Source of the DNA: Scytonema sp. UIC 10036
GTDB taxonomy: Bacteria; Cyanobacteriota; Cyanobacteriia; Cyanobacteriales; Nostocaceae
Assembly (NCBI RefSeq): GCF_009725235.1
Contig: NZ_WJFC01000078.1
Location: 1-56,594 of the forward strand
Length of the DNA stretch: 56,594 nucleotides
Direction: 5' to 3'
The stretch's first letter is position 1. Every line of letters begins with the position of its first letter. Under the pieces are notes generated by a model. The model made no database searches, was not told the DNA's origin, and saw only the letters and a list, made by a program, of their open reading frames with translations. The position numbers and the translations under genes are program-made. Below, piece after piece: positions 9,501 through 16,221 of this stretch.

Positions 9501-9572
9501 TTGGAGGAAGAGAAGAAAAAGAAGTTTAATTTTAAGTATAACATTATAACTAACTATCGAGAATATCATTGA
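6540..9572 (+). CDS. Membrane NACHT NTPase with FGE-like segment and GUN4 domain
   Basis: 1010 aa. Residues 5-180 contain about five or six hydrophobic segments. A NACHT STAND NTPase follows: Walker A GAPGSGKTTLLRHL (about 304), Walker B LVMLDGLDEV (391-400), and ILTSRPFGY as sensor-like motif. The helical part includes FAHLSFQEYLAAVE. About 747-850 resembles a shortened formylglycine-generating-enzyme/sulfatase-modifying fold (ITCAEYQLFL, ISWENAHKFCAWL, YRLPTEKE). The C-terminal 855-985 is a GUN4 tetrapyrrole-binding domain (LADYLWNGKWKEADLET, IIDDLWVNASNGRIGFS, VGWQKAGRWL, GHLPALAFAF). STAND NTPases act as ligand-triggered switches, and bacterial NACHT proteins include antiphage sensors. 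Here GUN4 would be the sensor or effector and the membrane part the output. A stand-alone gene with a typical ATG start. Function is inferred from architecture. Confidence 0.85.
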   Translation: MQKFINAWLLPLLLISSNGVLGWLINQLPSKPENISPSVIISLTVICIVVQFIITLLSSNAQQNSTSSINQNNWVGGLLPLLGGVILAVPLSLKLVPAELTTAFSYVSMILFGLGAILPPVLILPLSWRKWLVWLFPGVGLFTTVHFILKQQSIAAIVSLFLTGIVILLIAAQEFFKQLIREVSTIWSEWQRQGAVSVAALFKSKVEDWWSELTSPFKREYYQALYEKCRDYETQGLDKDSILNLYNVFVPLKISAKDAVLANSLIIPQSQLQSEAKNHKEKQIWDFLAATSHGSIFRPLVILGAPGSGKTTLLRHLTLIYATQQDRKVHPQPPKLIPILLYFKDVHQEIVAKKTPLATLITEYVKQQRKIKPLNPPDNWFKNKLEKNQCLVMLDGLDEVANEQEREKVRDWVDEQIEAYPNTAFILTSRPFGYKTAPLQQQVTVLEVQPFNLLQIQYFIRSWYLETEIRSRAGQYDLGVQEDARQQSEDLINRINKTPSIAAMAVNPLLLTMIATVHRRGSALPGKRVDLYKEICQVLLEKRQRAKKIPDPLIATQKQAVLQVLALKLMQENTKKFDMPQGIHWIENRLATVAGKGLRPEDFFKQIRDVSGLLVEKELNEYEFAHLSFQEYLAAVEIKESKQEDLLIANINDSWWAETIRLYAAQSNATELLRAFLAFPSPSVEIMALAYDCKEECLGADSDVQENLIQRLEEGLESTNPEIFKLASQVRLARRLKNMFRLDEQLEIDNSYITCAEYQLFLDETGESSQPQHIPRLRFAAGDAKKTIIGISWENAHKFCAWLKSQGFGNQQGEFSAYYRLPTEKERTDHPLRDKQQLSKSGIRLVRQSIPLKYNELADYLWNGKWKEADLETAMIIANMSAEGSLNEEDFGIIDDLWVNASNGRIGFSIQKSIYQKKGGRLEYKKKIFEDFSIEVGWQKAGRWLGEDELSYDVHNSRIGHLPALAFAFVLKGFPMNFGCWDGLEKRLEEEKKKKFNFKYNIITNYREYH

Positions 9573-9729
9573 ACAATAGTCAGAACAAAACCAAAACGAA
9601 AACAAATTAATTTGTCTGCCCAAATACTATAGCAGATAAGCCTTACAGTCGTTTGTAACAATATTTTTCCAAAAGCACTTTCTACGAAAACATAAGCATT
9701 TCACCAATTTCGATACCTGGCACCGCTCA

Positions 9730-10272
9730 TTAAAAATTATCAAACAACTGTGCAGCTACTTTAGGGTCATAACAGTTTGCCATGACAAACTTTTCTGCCA
9801 CTGCTTGAACTTCTGTGGTAAAAGGTTCCCAATCATCCCAAGGTAATCGCATCTGCCCTGGCGATGTCTTTTTCTTCTTCCCCTTTTCCTTTATCACTTT
9901 GGGCAACAATTTACTTCCCCAGTGATAACTCTTTTCTGTTTTCGGTTGTGGTTTATATTTTTTACAAAATCCCCGATATTTAGCGGCGCATTCTTCTAAT
10001 GATTTCCCCAAAGATAAAAATGCTGGATGCCATTGGGTGATACCATCATCAGTTAGCCTATCGTGCATTCCGTAGTTACTGAAATCATAAAAAAATCCTG
10101 ACTGCATTCCCGATGCTTTAGGATTACAATGAATATACCTGAGGGTATTTAATGCTCTAGTATAATCGCTCTTTTCAAATCCGCTACTGTGATATCGCTT
10201 TTCCCAAAAATGACCAGTTCTATTCAGCATTCGATTAAAACACATGGCGGTATACCAGTTAATCCAATGCAT
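9730..10272 (-). pseudogene. RAYT/Y1-type (IS200-like) transposase, N-terminus missing
   Basis: 180 aa from an internal Met. The frame stays open upstream (…YLIEPAIPEDLPKIM) until it runs into an imperfect inverted repeat at about 10314-10352. The retained part is characteristic of REP-associated tyrosine transposases: NWYTAMCFNRMLNRTGHFWEKRYHS, then LRYIHCNPKASGM and DFSNYGMH. The N-terminal strand with the HUH histidines (normally ...NHVHLLI) is absent, and only HPYLIEP remains in its place. The enzyme is therefore probably dead. It ends in a tail rich in Lys and Trp (PWDDWEPFT). Confidence 0.75.
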
Positions 10273-10313
10273 AATTTTTGGGAGGTCTTCTGGTATAGCT
10301 GGCTCAATTAAAT

Positions 10314-10523
10314 AGGGGTGTGAGTAGCATTCGCGCAGAAAACCGGGATAAGCTATGTTACATAAGTACTATTAAAGTAATCAAACGCTTAAAACATTAT
10401 TGTATCGTTGGGTAGTTACGAGATTAAGTTAAAAATCAACTGCTTAGGCTAACGGTTGAATCCTTACTAGATTTGGTTTTCGAGCTTAACCCGGTTTTCT
10501 GGTCGCCTGCTACTCACTACCCA
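10314..10523. repeat. Imperfect 37-bp inverted repeat pair beside the RAYT relic
   Basis: The left arm (about 10314-10352, with GTGAGTAGC...CAGAAAACCGGG) and right arm (about 10486-10523, CCCGGTTTTCTG...GCTACTCAC) pair with about seven mismatches across a 135-bp spacer with no gene. One arm cuts into the transposase frame, and the other touches the TolC-like relic. Each arm carries GTAG/CTAC, the kind of tetranucleotide RAYT enzymes recognise. Alternatively these are ends of a decayed insertion element. Confidence 0.5.
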
Positions 10524-10525
10524 AT

Positions 10526-10618
10526 ACAAGTGCTCGCGAACGACTGGCATTGGAAGAACTGGCAGCTTGTGTTGGCTTATGTCATCAGGCAATGATTGCG
10601 GTCATCAATGGGCAATAA
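10526..10618 (+). pseudogene. 3' relic of a TolC-like gene
   Basis: The frame ending at TAA 10616-10618 reads SARERLALEELAACVG...QAMIAVINGQ. This matches the last 30 residues of the TolC-like protein at 14717-15436 (SAQERLALEELAACVS...QAMITFINGQ). Nothing of the rest of the gene precedes it. It is a leftover of a second, diverged copy of the efflux-like gene. Confidence 0.8.
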
Positions 10619-10640
10619 GTGGGTAGGCAGTTATAAACAA

Positions 10641-10675
10641 TTGTGCGATCGCGCTCTTGAAATGCGATCGCACAA
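10641..10675. terminator. HIP1-containing hairpin between convergent units
   Basis: The arms TTGTGCGATCGC (10641-10652) and GCGATCGCACAA (10664-10675) are exact inverted repeats with an 11-nt loop. It lies 36 bp beyond the stop of the minus-strand acylase gene. It could end transcription of the acylase operon; no T-run is present. Both arms contain the HIP1 octamer. Confidence 0.45.
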
Positions 10676-10710
10676 GCTTATTTTAAAATTGACCAATGTC
10701 AATGTCCGAT

Positions 10711-12807
10711 TTAAAACATCTTGCGCTCTTCTAAATGGGCAAGGATCTCTTGACGCTCGCGCCACACCGGACGCAATTGTTTATTGACAAATATTGCTAA
10801 CTGGTCGCCTACATGAGGTGAACCTGGTTGAGTGGCATTGCCATAGCTAGTGAGCGCCATTGCTCGTACTGGTTGCGAAAATTCAATTGCAGCAACAAAG
10901 GAATCACCCGCGACGGCTTGAAAGCGATCTTCTGAAGCAGGCGCAAAATCAAGGGCGCGGAAAATACCGAGATTTCCCGAACCACCATTAGCAGGCAAAT
11001 TTTTGTTGCTTACCACTAGCCGAAAAACATCTCCCCAAGCTACATCTAGCGACCCGTATGTCTTTTCCACTTTGGCAGCAACAGCTTCTAGTGTTGCGAC
11101 GGCACTCTTGGGATCGGCTAAACCGTCAGGAGTGGTGAGTGGAAAGTTTTCATTCCAGGGTTTGCTAAAGGTTTTATCCCAGTCAATCTGTTCTGCCCAA
11201 GCAGCGAAAAGGACTGCGCCTTTGCTATCTGCATTTGCTTGTCGATCCCAGAATTCTAAAACTTCGGCGGCTCGGAGTGCTAATTCACTTCCTTGCTTCC
11301 GAGCCGCAGGAATGAGGTCATCCAGTATCCGATCTGCCAGTTCCATGCGAGTCGAATGTTTGTATTCCACCATTTCATCGAACGTGATTTTGTCATCCTC
11401 AAAGAGCATCCGGGTCGAACGTTGAGCTCGAAAATCCATGAAGCGAGGTGCTATGTAGGAAGGGTAGTCATCTGCTTTAATAGCGGTGGGAAATGTTGTA
11501 GTCCATGGTGGGTCATTCGTGTTTTGTAACCAACCACTTTGTGGATCGACAATACGTGGCAAATCTTTGTAGGGATGAATTTTTGTCCATAACGTTTTAG
11601 AAGTGTCACCGGGAATAATTCCTTGCCAATATTCAAAATCGCCCTTTTTGCGAATAGGAACTTGACCGTTGAACAGATGCATGATATGTCCATCTCTATC
11701 TGCATACATCACCGTGAACATAGGCAGTTGCAGGCGTTGGAGGGCAGTTTCAAATTGTTTGAGGTTTTGAGAGCGTGCCATATCCCACCACTGCTCCAAC
11801 ACACCAGGTCGGTCAAGACCAACAACGCGCAATGCTATGGCTTTGCCGTCTTTTTCTGACACCACAGGTCCGTGTATAGACTGTTTCACGACTAAGGGTT
11901 GGTCGAGTAGGCTGCCGTCTTTCTGCTTGACCTTCACCGAAAGGGTTGTTGTCTCAAAAGAACGAACTTTATTATCGAAGCGATAACCTTTGTCAACAAG
12001 TTTAAGTTCGTAAGTATCCCAGCCATCGAAAGTGTTGACGGTGTGAGTCCAGCCCAAATTATCGTTGAATGCGATCGTTAACACCGGAATTCCAACAAGT
12101 GTCGCTCCATACGCATTAATACCTGGAGCAGTTATTTGTGCTTCATACCATAAGAATAAATCTGACCAAGGTAAGTGGGGGTTTGCAAGTAGCATAGCCT
12201 TGCCAGTTGCAGAACGCGAGGGTGCGATCGCCCACCCATTAGACCCTGGCTTTGATTCTTCCTTGGCAACACCTGCAACCTGTTCTGGATTGACAACAAA
12301 AGTAAAATGTAGGACTCGATGAAGGTGAGCTAGAACATCTTCTCCCTTCACTGGCAACACGACTTCTACCTCGTCGTCAAGCTTATCTCCATGTTCCCGT
12401 GCATAAGCATTAATGCCAGCAGCAAAGGCATCTAGGTAGCTACGAAACGTGGGACTCTGTAAAGAGTACCAAGAACGAGCGCGTTCTGGAACTCCTGCAG
12501 TCAACACCCAACGGTCTGACTCTAGATATTCTTCTCCCCAATATTCAGCAGCGCGTCCCCGTGCTTGTCCGTAAAGACGCAAAAGCAAGTTACCATGACT
12601 TTGCATCTGCGCCCAACCAAAGGCTTGAAATGCATTTGAGCCATTTTTGCCGTAAATGTGGGGTATACCATAAGTATCCCAGAGTATTTCAGTGGATGCC
12701 ACTTGTGCGGAAGTTTGACACCCCATAACTAGAGCAAAGACAAGACCGACTACAAATGATAAGAGTCGGAATGATTTTTTTCTGAAAGCGTTGTGTAAAT
12801 AGCCCAT
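10711..12807 (-). CDS. Penicillin-acylase-family (PvdQ/AHL acylase type) N-terminal nucleophile hydrolase
   Basis: 698 aa. A signal region (LLSFVVGLVFALVMGC) ends in a possible lipobox with Cys30, so the protein is probably exported and perhaps lipidated. The family's N-terminal block is clear: ILWDTYGIPHIYGKN, AFGWAQMQSHGNLL, QARGRAAEYWG. The autocatalytic site is G188|S189 in KPGSNGWAIAPS; Ser189 would become the N-terminal nucleophile of the beta chain. Also present are LLANPHLPW and TIAFNDNLGWTHTVN. Relatives cleave fatty-acyl amides: AHL acylases, and PvdQ, which removes the acyl tail during pyoverdine maturation. It is the last gene of a minus-strand run with PepSY, TonB-receptor relic and TolC-like genes, which favours a siderophore-processing role. 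Substrate unproven. Confidence 0.85.
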   Translation of the reverse strand: MGYLHNAFRKKSFRLLSFVVGLVFALVMGCQTSAQVASTEILWDTYGIPHIYGKNGSNAFQAFGWAQMQSHGNLLLRLYGQARGRAAEYWGEEYLESDRWVLTAGVPERARSWYSLQSPTFRSYLDAFAAGINAYAREHGDKLDDEVEVVLPVKGEDVLAHLHRVLHFTFVVNPEQVAGVAKEESKPGSNGWAIAPSRSATGKAMLLANPHLPWSDLFLWYEAQITAPGINAYGATLVGIPVLTIAFNDNLGWTHTVNTFDGWDTYELKLVDKGYRFDNKVRSFETTTLSVKVKQKDGSLLDQPLVVKQSIHGPVVSEKDGKAIALRVVGLDRPGVLEQWWDMARSQNLKQFETALQRLQLPMFTVMYADRDGHIMHLFNGQVPIRKKGDFEYWQGIIPGDTSKTLWTKIHPYKDLPRIVDPQSGWLQNTNDPPWTTTFPTAIKADDYPSYIAPRFMDFRAQRSTRMLFEDDKITFDEMVEYKHSTRMELADRILDDLIPAARKQGSELALRAAEVLEFWDRQANADSKGAVLFAAWAEQIDWDKTFSKPWNENFPLTTPDGLADPKSAVATLEAVAAKVEKTYGSLDVAWGDVFRLVVSNKNLPANGGSGNLGIFRALDFAPASEDRFQAVAGDSFVAAIEFSQPVRAMALTSYGNATQPGSPHVGDQLAIFVNKQLRPVWRERQEILAHLEERKMF

Positions 12808-12898
12808 ATTTTAATGATTAGAATTCATTATTTGTTGAATGGGATCGTAAGGATTAGCTTTGCGCTGTCAGTCAATTCAGCATCTCGGCGCTCTAGGC

Positions 12899-14038
12899 TC
12901 AAAGTCGCTTTGATAATTCTGTAACACGATTGGGGCTACTAAGTTTTTTCCAATAGCGATAACGATACATTACTATACCACTGAGAAAAAGAATCCAAGG
13001 CGTAAAACCAATGAATACATAAAGAACGCGGGATGGTAAACCGCCAAATGTGCCGAAGTGCAATGGGATAAAAGAGTCCAAAATCTTTTCGCCTAATGGT
13101 GCTTCCAGCGCGTTTTTCAGTCTTACTACTTCACCAGTGTATTGATCGAGATAAACCTGGCTGAGACCATACTTCCAGCTTTCCTGAGGCAGTTTTTTGA
13201 TTGTTCCGAAAGCATCTTCTGGTTTTTTTGGTGGCAAAACGTAAGTCGTGACTGCATTTGGTAAAGCCATATCTGCTTTTTGCAACAGTTGTGAGAGGCT
13301 CAGCGGTGCTTTGCCTGCAATGGGTTTGGAAACAGGGTTTGGTAGATTGGGAGTGAAGGTGAGAGCGTAAATTATCGGTTGGCTAAATTCATAATAATTA
13401 AAACAGAATCCAGTGAAGCCAGTAATCGCAAGAAAAGCTGCTGCTATGATACCTATCACTTTATGGATGTCAAAATTCACACGTTTTGGGTGTGCTGTAA
13501 ACTTCATCTTAAAACCAGCAATCAACCGCAGCCAACCAGGCCAGAGAATGATACCCGTAATACTAAGAAAGAATAACAGAAGACCTACCACTCCAAGAAT
13601 TTGCTGTCCAGTTTTACCTGCTAAGAGTTGGTAGTGTAATTTGAGTGCCAGCGATGTGAGAGTATTATCGTGTATGCGACTTCCCATGATGGCACCCGTA
13701 TATGGGTTGACGATAACTTCTGTAGATTCACCTTCTGGAAAACTAAGGATGACCTGGTAAGGAACATCCGGTTTTGGCAGTTTGCGGATGAAATCAACTT
13801 TGAGTTCGGAATAATTGCTGTAAGCCGCCTTAACGGTATCTAACACTTGTGGGAAGGATATTTGTTGTCCTTGAGGAATCACATACCCCATCTGGTGATT
13901 CAGCAGAAAATGGTCAATTTCATCTTCAAACACCAACAAACTACCTGTTAAGCCAACAAACACTAACAGTAATCCCACAACTAAGCCAATGTAGCGGTGG
14001 AGATGAAAAGCTAAGGAACGTAATTTGAGTTGTTTCAT
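12899..14038 (-). CDS. PepSY-associated TM protein (iron-regulated membrane protein type)
   Basis: 379 aa from the ATG at 14038 (MKQLKLRSLAFHLHRYIGLVVG). An upstream Met at 14107 would add 23 residues that overlap the preceding gene fragment and do not look like the family. Four hydrophobic helices are visible: VVGLLLVFVGLTGSLLVFEDEI, ILGVVGLLLFFLSITGIILWPGWL, VIGIIAAAFLAITGFTGF and VLYVFIGFTPWILFLSGIVMY. A PepSY-like periplasmic part lies between the first and second (VIVNPYTGAIMGSR) and again later (VYLDQYTGEVVRLK). HLHRY and DIHKVIG place His residues at membrane edges, as in this family. Such genes commonly accompany TonB-dependent siderophore receptors and are proposed ferric-siderophore reductases or reductive-uptake helpers. 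Confidence 0.85.
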   Translation of the reverse strand: MKQLKLRSLAFHLHRYIGLVVGLLLVFVGLTGSLLVFEDEIDHFLLNHQMGYVIPQGQQISFPQVLDTVKAAYSNYSELKVDFIRKLPKPDVPYQVILSFPEGESTEVIVNPYTGAIMGSRIHDNTLTSLALKLHYQLLAGKTGQQILGVVGLLLFFLSITGIILWPGWLRLIAGFKMKFTAHPKRVNFDIHKVIGIIAAAFLAITGFTGFCFNYYEFSQPIIYALTFTPNLPNPVSKPIAGKAPLSLSQLLQKADMALPNAVTTYVLPPKKPEDAFGTIKKLPQESWKYGLSQVYLDQYTGEVVRLKNALEAPLGEKILDSFIPLHFGTFGGLPSRVLYVFIGFTPWILFLSGIVMYRYRYWKKLSSPNRVTELSKRL

Positions 14039-14063
14039 GGTACATACTTCTGTTGGGTTTGGG

Positions 14064-14366
14064 TTAAAACTCAATCGCAATTGTTCCCAGAACAGAAAAT
14101 GGCACACCAGGCAGCACGAATAACATTTGGGCGCTCTTGAGTGGGTGCTCTATCTCACTTAAAAGCCGAATCTTTCTAGTCGCCTCAACTGGCTGCGCTT
14201 TTGTCACTAGAGGTGCTTGTCGAGCATAACCCACACTCTTGTCAATAGGTTCTGTACTATTTTTCGGTTTAATTGATAATATTTCCTCACTTTTCGCAGG
14301 ATATGTGACCAATACCACAATCGCGCCACTCAGCAACAGATTGGGAACAAGTTGCCTTAATTTCAT
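14064..14366 (-). pseudogene. TonB-dependent receptor with a very large internal deletion
   Basis: 100 aa from ATG 14366 (MKLRQLVPNLLLSGAIVVL, a signal peptide). It resembles the N-terminus of the intact receptor at 21118-24012, including the pre-AMIN motif (RLLSEIEHPLKSAQMLF here, RLSEIKLPATSARMLV there). It then jumps directly to the final beta strand of the barrel: GVPFSVLGTIAIEF here, GKPFTIVGSVSWEF in the intact receptor. About 850 residues (AMIN, plug, nearly the whole barrel) are gone while the frame is kept. It was an outer-membrane siderophore receptor upstream of PepSY and acylase genes, and is now non-functional for uptake. Confidence 0.85.
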
Positions 14367-14528
14367 GATTTTTCTTTGAACTCCATCACGCCACTGAATC
14401 TGCAGCTGGTTACGCAAGCAGAATAGAGATTATTGAAAATGATTTGCACACCCGAAAGCAAGCTTATAAAACGACAACAAATAAAAATTTACAGAATTTG
14501 AGGAAATTTAACCCAATTCTGACGACTT

Positions 14529-14540
14529 ATTATCATTATT
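14529..14540 (-). promoter_or_regulatory. Possible Fur-box-like sequence
   Basis: On the minus strand it reads AATAATGATAAT, matching 11 of 12 bases of the first two GATAAT hexamers of the classical Fur consensus. The third, inverted hexamer does not match. It is 163 bp upstream of the receptor relic start, a plausible but not ideal position. Confidence 0.35.
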
Positions 14541-14562
14541 TAATTTACTGGTTTGGTTGGAG

Positions 14563-14584
14563 GTTTACAGTATATACTGTAAAC
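14563..14584. promoter_or_regulatory. Perfect 22-bp palindrome, candidate operator
   Basis: Half-site GTTTACAGTAT; both halves match exactly with no spacer. It lies about 200 bp upstream of the TonB-receptor relic and 23 bp from the Fur-like site. The length and symmetry suit a dimeric regulator. No regulator gene is adjacent. Confidence 0.4.
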
Positions 14585-14623
14585 GGCTAACAACTGTTCT
14601 TTCTCGGAATGGTTTGTGCATTT

Positions 14624-14651
14624 GTAGGGGCGCAATCCCTTGCGCCCCTAC
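14624..14651. repeat. Dispersed 28-bp palindrome
   Basis: GTAGGGGCGCAA and TTGCGCCCCTAC arms around a short centre. It is the same core as at 1318-1341 and inside the MITE at 17053-17143. No clear outer terminal repeats are seen here. Confidence 0.6.
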
Positions 14652-14716
14652 GAGTTTTTGACAACTTTTGGAAAGTTAGATTCTAAACCGTTTTTGGTAT
14701 AAGTACTCAACAATAC

Positions 14717-15436
14717 CTATTGCCCGTTGATAAAGGTAATCATTGCTTGGGGGGATAAACTGACACAGGCTGCTAGTTCTTCCAATGCTAAGCGTTCTTG
14801 TGCGCTCGCACTTAGCATTTGAGTTGCAGCGGCAACATAATCAGGATTGGCAAGATGATTAATACTTTGGAGAGCGGTTGTTTGAGAATGGAGACTGGCA
14901 ATGCTACGGTTCTGTGTGAACTTTTGTATTCGGTAAGCGGCAATTATTGTGGCTTGACGGGCTTGGAGATAAGCAACGTAGGATTTCACAACGGCGACTC
15001 GTATTTTTTGCTTGGCTTCATTCCAACGAGCTTTTATGACTCTTAGTTGCTGAGCAGTTCTGATGAGTTTAATTGGATCGATTGTGACGTTGAAGGATAA
15101 ACCGCGTTCACGTGATGAGACATCGGGTGATGTAAAATTTGAGGTGGTTTGATAGGATGACAATTCTATGGACACGACGTCTCCAAATGCATTCAATCCC
15201 ATTGCAGCTTTTGTCTCCTGCACAGAGGCAGAGTTGCGTTGGGCAATAGCAACTAACTGCTCGATAATTTTGAGGTCTCGTTGTGTCATCTCGATTTGAA
15301 GAGGTTCTAGTTTCTTAATGTCTTCGGGCTTCTCTTCGGATGCAATAGTAGGAAAAGAACTACCGACAAATGTGACGGTAAGGAGAATCATGAAACTCCG
15401 CATGCAAACTCTTAAGAGCCGTTCTGCAATCGCCAT
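14717..15436 (-). CDS. Short TolC-like outer-membrane efflux-type protein
   Basis: 239 aa. A signal-type N-terminus (SFMILLTVTFVGSSFPTIASEE) is followed by a long helical body: RDLKIIEQLVAIAQRNSASVQETKAAMG, DPIKLIRTAQQLRVIKARWNEAKQKIRVAVVKSYVAYLQARQ. Helical hairpins with Ala/Gln spacing are typical of the TolC periplasmic barrel. At about half the usual length (about 450) it can hold only one repeat of the TolC fold. It ends in ERLALEELAACVSLS. It lies upstream of the receptor relic, PepSY and acylase genes and could contribute to export or recycling of a chelator. A diverged relic of its 3' end lies at 10526-10618. Confidence 0.65.
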   Translation of the reverse strand: MAIAERLLRVCMRSFMILLTVTFVGSSFPTIASEEKPEDIKKLEPLQIEMTQRDLKIIEQLVAIAQRNSASVQETKAAMGLNAFGDVVSIELSSYQTTSNFTSPDVSSRERGLSFNVTIDPIKLIRTAQQLRVIKARWNEAKQKIRVAVVKSYVAYLQARQATIIAAYRIQKFTQNRSIASLHSQTTALQSINHLANPDYVAAATQMLSASAQERLALEELAACVSLSPQAMITFINGQ

Positions 15437-15537
15437 ACAGGTTGACTTAATTTAATGCGCCAGCTATTCTTTAGGACTCGCTTCCATTTTTATGATTCTG
15501 CTCAACGATAAAATTTGTGACCTAGGGCAAATGCAAT

Positions 15538-16206
15538 CTAATCAATCAGTTCACAGCCATACTTCAGATTAGGAATTTCTAACTGAGAAGCACATTCTGA
15601 AAAAGTAACCTTCTGACTAATATAATTGACAAGTTTTTGTACAGTCGAAGTCTCCTTAGCAACTTCATCATTAATTTGACTGTTGAAAGCTTTCTCCAAA
15701 ACCACAACCAGTTCCAACATATCCAATGAATCTGCCCCTAAGTTCAGAGCAAAATTTGATGTTAAGCTGACTTGGTTCTGCTCGATCCCCAGTTGCTCTG
15801 CGACTATGACTTGCAATTTTTCAAAAATTCTCCGGTTTTTAAATTGGCTAAGTTGAATGGCTGTATCCATTCCTACGATTAACTCAATGATTTCTTCTAA
15901 TACTACAACAATGCGCTGAAATTGCTGAATATCTTTACGAGAAAGAGAGCAACCTTGGTGAGATTGCAGCCACTTAAGACAAATCTGATACTCTCCCAAA
16001 CGGAAGTTCCAGACATCCATTGGTATGCCTTCAAAGTACTGTGTTTGGTTAATCCAAACAAGCCCTTTGCTCGCACTTTGCTCCGGCAAGGTGTAGCGCA
16101 CTGTCTCAACTTTATTGTCCCCAGTGATGAGATATCTGGTAACCATTGGGACGTGTTTGTGGAATAATGAGGTGAGTTGGAAAAACTTGAGATGTTTAGC
16201 CGACAT
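15538..16206 (-). CDS. Fusion of type ISP enzyme C-terminal specificity domain and acyl carrier protein
   Basis: 222 aa. Residues about 20-115 match the C-terminal segment of type ISP restriction-modification enzymes: MVTRYLITGDNKVETVRYT, WINQTQYFEGIPMDVWNFRLG, YQICLKWLQSHQG, IQQFQRIVVVLEEIIEL. Residues about 128-205 are an AcpP-like acyl carrier protein (IVAEQLGIEQNQVSLTSNF, LGADSLDMLELVVVLEKAF) with the phosphopantetheine Ser160 in GADSLD. No methyltransferase, helicase or nuclease part is present. The gene starts 15 nt after the type II thioesterase stop, so the two are probably co-transcribed and the ACP likely works in the peptide/polyketide pathway. The fragment TLPEQSASKG interrupting the first domain may come from a dispersed repeat. 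The fusion has no role I know of. Confidence 0.8.
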   Translation of the reverse strand: MSAKHLKFFQLTSLFHKHVPMVTRYLITGDNKVETVRYTLPEQSASKGLVWINQTQYFEGIPMDVWNFRLGEYQICLKWLQSHQGCSLSRKDIQQFQRIVVVLEEIIELIVGMDTAIQLSQFKNRRIFEKLQVIVAEQLGIEQNQVSLTSNFALNLGADSLDMLELVVVLEKAFNSQINDEVAKETSTVQKLVNYISQKVTFSECASQLEIPNLKYGCELID

Positions 16207-16221
16207 CCTCTTACCCCTGAG

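Larger units (their letters stand above)
14367..14716. other. Upstream region of the receptor relic operon
   Basis: No gene. It holds a Fur-like half-site, a 22-bp perfect palindrome and a 28-bp dispersed palindrome (14624-14651, listed separately where supported). It would contain the promoter for the relic/PepSY/acylase genes on the minus strand. Confidence 0.5.

Noticed and set aside
11003..11425. 140-codon plus-strand frame
   Set aside because: Antisense to the acylase; Ser-rich low-complexity product typical of a shadow frame.
14581..14694. MITE around the 14624-14651 palindrome
   Set aside because: AAACGG/CCGTTT at the two sides hint at ends, but longer pairing is poor and no target duplication or empty site is available.
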